A stretch of DNA of 8,732 nucleotides from Lachnospiraceae bacterium UBA1748 (lineage in GTDB: Bacteria > Bacillota > Clostridia > Lachnospirales > Lachnospiraceae), in assembly GCA_002314855.1 (NCBI GenBank), contig DCHQ01000066.1, positions 1-8,732 on the forward strand, written 5' to 3'. The position numbers and the translations under genes are program-made. Below, piece after piece: positions 6,077 through 8,732 of the stretch (within the stretch, counting starts at the first letter, position 1; each line of letters opens with the position of its first letter). The notes under the pieces were generated by a model. It was not told where the DNA came from. It saw nothing but the letters and a program-made list of their open reading frames with translations, and searched no databases.

Positions 6077-6110
6077 TTGTTTACATAGTACAAATATGGT
6101 AAAATATATT
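6077..6110 (+). promoter_or_regulatory. Promoter region for the disordered membrane protein gene and hisH
   Basis: TTGTTT (6077-6082) and TAAAAT (6100-6105) are 17 bases apart. An overlapping choice is TTTACA (6080-6085) with TATATT (6105-6110) at a 19-base spacing. Either would start transcription about 25-35 bases before the ATG at 6143. It lies right after the previous terminator, so it should be the head of the unit that continues into hisH. Confidence 0.55.
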
Positions 6111-6142
6111 CTGATTAATTGTGTAATCTAGGAGCAGAATAC

Positions 6143-8221
6143 ATGAGTTCAACAGAGGATTATCTTGATAACTTACTGGCTAATGCAGTAGGTCAGGAAA
6201 AGAGTTCACAAAAGACTAAGGTTAATGCTGGAAGCAGTGATGCATCAAGCAATATAAGAGAGGATATCAGAAGAACATCCTCTTCTTTTTCGAGCGCTGA
6301 AGCAAGGCTTGACAGCTTACTGACAGGTAATAACGAGGACAAATACAGACAACCACTTGAGACAGAAGCTGGTGATGTAATTGGTCTTGACGATACGCTT
6401 CCTGAGGAGTATATCGCTGAGCCTGAGCCAGTTGTGAATGAAACTAAGCAGGCAGTTAATAATGAAGTAGAAAGTGATAATAATTCAAAAGCTGTAGATA
6501 TAAATGATGCTGGGTTTGAGGAATTCAATCCATCAAGCAAGTTCGAGTCATTTTTATCAGAATTTGGCGAGGAAGATATTGAGAAGCGCCTTGCACAGGC
6601 TGCTGATGTATCCGATGTTACAAATAAAATAGATGATTCTGCCGAAGTAACTGAGATAATTGATGCCATAAGTGAGGGCGGTGATAGTTCAATGAACGAT
6701 ATAGCTGACCTGCTTAAGGCTTCTGATAATAATAAAATAGTTGATACTAGCCTTTTAGAAAAGCTGGATAAGGCTGAGGCAATGGCTGATTCGGATGCTT
6801 CTGATGAAGAAGAGAATGAAACGGATGATTCCGAATCTGGCAAGAAAAAGAAGGGCAGAAAGAAGAAAGATAAAAAAGAGAAAAAGTCAAAGGAAAAGGG
6901 AACAGGTTTATTTGGCAAGCTATTTGGTAAAAAAGATAAGAATCCAGTAGAGGAGCCTAGTATCGATATGGACTATGAAGAAGCTATATCAGGCGCCGAT
7001 TCTGAAAAGAAACTTGACGATGACTTCGACAAGCTTCTTGCTGAAACAGCTGCTAGTGCTGGCCATCCCCTGATTACAGATGACGAGGAAACACTTAGCG
7101 ATAATGGAATTGATGCTGGTGAGAGCGATGATGCAGCGCCAGAAACTGCGCTTATTGATGAAGACGCATCAGAAGGCGCGACAAAAGACGAAGCTGAAGG
7201 CGAACCAGAGGATAGTAATGAAGACGGCGAAAATGCAAAGCCAAAGAAAAAGGGCTTATTAGCTAAGATACTCGATTTTCTTACGGAGGAGGAGCCTGAG
7301 CTTACAGCAGGTGAAGACAGTAATCTTTTAAGCGACGAGAATAAGGCTATTCTTGATGAAGTCGATGCTGAAGATGAAGGTAAGAAAAAGGGTAAAAAGG
7401 GCAAAAAAGAAAAGAAGGCCAAAGAGCCTAAGGAAAAGAAGCCAAAGAAACCTAAAAAGCCTAAGAAGGAAAAAGTTCAGGAGCCTATCGACCCTAAGAA
7501 GATAGTTCCTATGAAAATGAAGATAACCATATTTGCACTTGCACTGTCTGTACTTGCAATAGTTCTTCTTCTTATGAAGTTTGTTCCTGGCATGATGAAT
7601 ATGAGCGATGCCCGTAAGGCTTATTATGCCAAGGATTATAAGGATACATTTATTTCGTTATATGGAAAGAAGCTTGGAGACAGTGATCGAATTCTTTATG
7701 AGAAGGCCAAGATTTTAGTTCTTATTGAGCGTAAGTATGAATCTTATGAAAACTATATGACCATGGATATGCCAATTCAGGCACTTGATGCACTTCTTCA
7801 GGGCCTCGTGAAGTATGAGACAGTGAAAGAGCGTGCGGAGGAGTATGGCGTCCTTAATGATCTTAACCAGATACGTGATAAGCTTTTGGCAGCACTGGCT
7901 CTTCAGTTTGGTGTTAATGAAGCTGAGGCCATGGAGATTATTGAGTATTCTCCAGTGGATTATACTCTTAAGCTTCAGTCAATTGTAGAAGGCACACCAT
8001 TTATGAAGGTTCAGGATATGATTAATTCTGGTATTGGCTTAGAACCAATAACAGATGATGGTGCCGAAAATGAGCAGACAGGCGATGAAATATTCCCTGA
8101 TATGTTACCAGAGGAAGAAAACATACCTAATCCTGTGAATGATACATCGAATTCGGATATTTCAATTCAAAACATTCAGGGTGATGGCATAGAAATACTA
8201 ATAGAGAGTGAGCAGTTCTAA
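6143..8221 (+). CDS. Large single-pass membrane protein with disordered acidic/lysine-rich cytoplasmic region, function unknown
   Basis: A 692-residue protein I cannot name. I start it at ATG 6143 because AGGAG (6130-6134) lies eight bases upstream; an in-frame TTG at 6119 lacks this support. Residues 1-455 are low in complexity and rich in Glu, Asp, Ser, Ala and Lys, so probably disordered. They include two lysine-rich blocks (233-265 and 413-444), with KKGLLAKILDFL (369-380) between them and GLFGKLFGKK (255-264) at the end of the first. Four short helical motifs of similar form occur: LDNLL (8-12), LDSLL (56-60), IADLL (187-191) and FDKLL (295-299). Residues 459-478 are a membrane helix; the basic side should be cytoplasmic. 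Residues about 487-620 are helical and TPR-like (YYAKDYKDTF, YEKAKILVLIERKYESYENY) and should be exported, followed by an acidic tail. It contains no cysteine. Its stop codon TAA shares one base with the hisH start, so the two are co-transcribed. The link to histidine synthesis may be positional only. Confidence 0.8.
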   Translation: MSSTEDYLDNLLANAVGQEKSSQKTKVNAGSSDASSNIREDIRRTSSSFSSAEARLDSLLTGNNEDKYRQPLETEAGDVIGLDDTLPEEYIAEPEPVVNETKQAVNNEVESDNNSKAVDINDAGFEEFNPSSKFESFLSEFGEEDIEKRLAQAADVSDVTNKIDDSAEVTEIIDAISEGGDSSMNDIADLLKASDNNKIVDTSLLEKLDKAEAMADSDASDEEENETDDSESGKKKKGRKKKDKKEKKSKEKGTGLFGKLFGKKDKNPVEEPSIDMDYEEAISGADSEKKLDDDFDKLLAETAASAGHPLITDDEETLSDNGIDAGESDDAAPETALIDEDASEGATKDEAEGEPEDSNEDGENAKPKKKGLLAKILDFLTEEEPELTAGEDSNLLSDENKAILDEVDAEDEGKKKGKKGKKEKKAKEPKEKKPKKPKKPKKEKVQEPIDPKKIVPMKMKITIFALALSVLAIVLLLMKFVPGMMNMSDARKAYYAKDYKDTFISLYGKKLGDSDRILYEKAKILVLIERKYESYENYMTMDMPIQALDALLQGLVKYETVKERAEEYGVLNDLNQIRDKLLAALALQFGVNEAEAMEIIEYSPVDYTLKLQSIVEGTPFMKVQDMINSGIGLEPITDDGAENEQTGDEIFPDMLPEEENIPNPVNDTSNSDISIQNIQGDGIEILIESEQF
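6839..7474 (+). other. Region coding for lysine-rich blocks flanking an acidic block
   Basis: Bases 6839-6937 and 7379-7474 encode the lysine-rich segments, with many AAG/AAA codons in a row, and the stretch between them encodes an acidic segment rich in Asp, Glu and Ala. The second lysine block contains a short PKKPKKPKKPKK repeat (residues 434-442 and neighbours) and ends about 15 residues before the membrane helix. The purine-rich strand causes long open frames on the opposite strand that are not genes. Confidence 0.7.
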
Positions 8222-8732
8222 TGATAGCTATTATTGATTATGATGCAGGTAATATTAAGAGTGTTGAAAAGGCATTAATATATCTTGGTGAGCAGCCAGT
8301 AATAACAAGAGATAAGGATATATTGTTGAAAGCTGATAAGGTAATACTTCCAGGTGTAGGCGCATTTGGCGATGCTATGAACCGATTAAATGAGTATGGG
8401 TTGGTTGATGTAATAAAAAGCATTGTGGCGAAGGGGACTCCTTTTCTCGGTATATGTTTAGGTCTCCAGCTTTTATTTGAAGAAAGTGACGAGGCACCAG
8501 GAGTAAAGGGCCTTTCAGTTCTTGAAGGTAAGATTAAGCGTATTCCAGACAGCTTTGGACTTAAGGTTCCGCAGATCGGCTGGAACTCACTGCACTTTGA
8601 TCATGCTGGCAAGTTGTTTAAGGGAGTCGATGAAGGAGCATACGTATACTTTGTTCATTCGTATTATCTTGAAGCAGCTGATGAGAATATAGTGACTGCA
8701 TCAACTGAATATGGTGTACATGTACATGCATC
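8221..8732 (+). CDS. hisH: Imidazole glycerol phosphate synthase subunit HisH (glutamine amidotransferase), N-terminal part
   Basis: HisH is the class I glutaminase subunit that hydrolyses glutamine and channels ammonia to HisF, making imidazole glycerol phosphate and AICAR in histidine biosynthesis in the cytoplasm. The first 170 of about 200 residues are present. Characteristic sequences are IDYDAGNIKSVEKAL (5-19), the oxyanion-loop LPGVGAFGDAM (43-53), the nucleophile motif GICLGLQLLFE (77-87) with catalytic Cys79, PQIGWN and YFVHSYY. The catalytic His and Glu of the C-terminal QFHPE-type motif lie past the right edge. The ATG overlaps the last base of the upstream stop codon (TAATG), and a purine-rich stretch (GAGAGTGAG, 8204-8212) can serve as ribosome binding site, so translation is probably coupled to the gene before it. 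hisF or another his gene would be expected next. Confidence 0.97.
   Translation, partial: MIAIIDYDAGNIKSVEKALIYLGEQPVITRDKDILLKADKVILPGVGAFGDAMNRLNEYGLVDVIKSIVAKGTPFLGICLGLQLLFEESDEAPGVKGLSVLEGKIKRIPDSFGLKVPQIGWNSLHFDHAGKLFKGVDEGAYVYFVHSYYLEAADENIVTASTEYGVHVHA

Noticed and set aside
6119..6142. TTG at 6119 as an upstream start of the 692-residue protein
   Set aside because: It has no ribosome binding site, would overlap the real one (6130-6134), and adds eight residues with no known role.
6193..6918. Long open frame of 241 codons on the minus strand, rich in serine and phenylalanine
   Set aside because: It is the complement of the Glu/Asp/Lys-rich coding strand of the disordered membrane protein; the low-complexity composition explains the lack of stops, and no ribosome binding site or promoter supports it.
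7080..7262. Sixty-codon open frame on the + strand in another frame, Lys/Met/Gln-rich
   Set aside because: It lies wholly inside the 692-residue protein, whose frame is continuous and has a ribosome binding site; the shifted frame has neither support nor recognisable features.
6973..7422. Second serine-rich open frame of 149 codons on the minus strand
   Set aside because: Same cause: antisense of GAA/GAT/AAG-rich codons in the real gene, with no protein-like features.

Overview
The window looks like chromosomal DNA from a low-GC member of the Firmicutes, most likely a Lachnospiraceae-type Clostridium relative (Butyrivibrio, Roseburia or Lachnospira are plausible). The reasons are the Gram-positive-type replicative polymerase PolC, strong AGGAG-like ribosome binding sites, sigma-A-like promoters and U-tailed hairpin terminators. 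Genus and species cannot be settled by reading alone. All seven protein genes and the one tRNA gene lie on the + strand. I see no insertion sequence, phage gene, CRISPR array or origin.

Layout. Positions 1-740 hold the 3' end of polC, ending in a beta-clamp-binding motif and followed by a clear terminator at 772-806. A new promoter (834-862) then drives an LplC/YtcP-type sugar ABC transporter permease (886-2364). This permease carries an unusual extra membrane helix and an exported C-terminal domain, has no ATPase or binding-protein partner in the window, and uses lysine codons very differently from polC. Next comes a lipoprotein gene (2421-4145) with six glycine-rich, beta-helix-like repeats. 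Its promoter sits against a 14-bp perfect palindrome. A tRNA-Glu(CUC) gene (4235-4306) has its own promoter, a leader hairpin and a terminator.

The second half carries two single-pass membrane proteins of unknown function. The first (4435-5766) has a short cytoplasmic tail, a helix, an exported TPR-like segment and an exported MORN-like segment. It is followed at once by a 75-codon gene (5778-6005) with a striking histidine/cysteine motif, and a terminator closes this pair. The second (6143-8221) is a 692-residue protein with about 455 residues of disordered, alternately acidic and lysine-rich cytoplasmic sequence, one helix and an exported helical domain. Its stop codon overlaps the start of hisH, the glutaminase subunit of imidazole-glycerol-phosphate synthase, which runs off the right edge.

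Taken together, two housekeeping genes (polC, hisH) flank a block of four predicted envelope proteins of unknown function. The strongest candidates for something undescribed are the permease fusion, the lipoprotein with its palindromic control region, the membrane protein/small protein pair, and the large disordered membrane protein joined to histidine biosynthesis.
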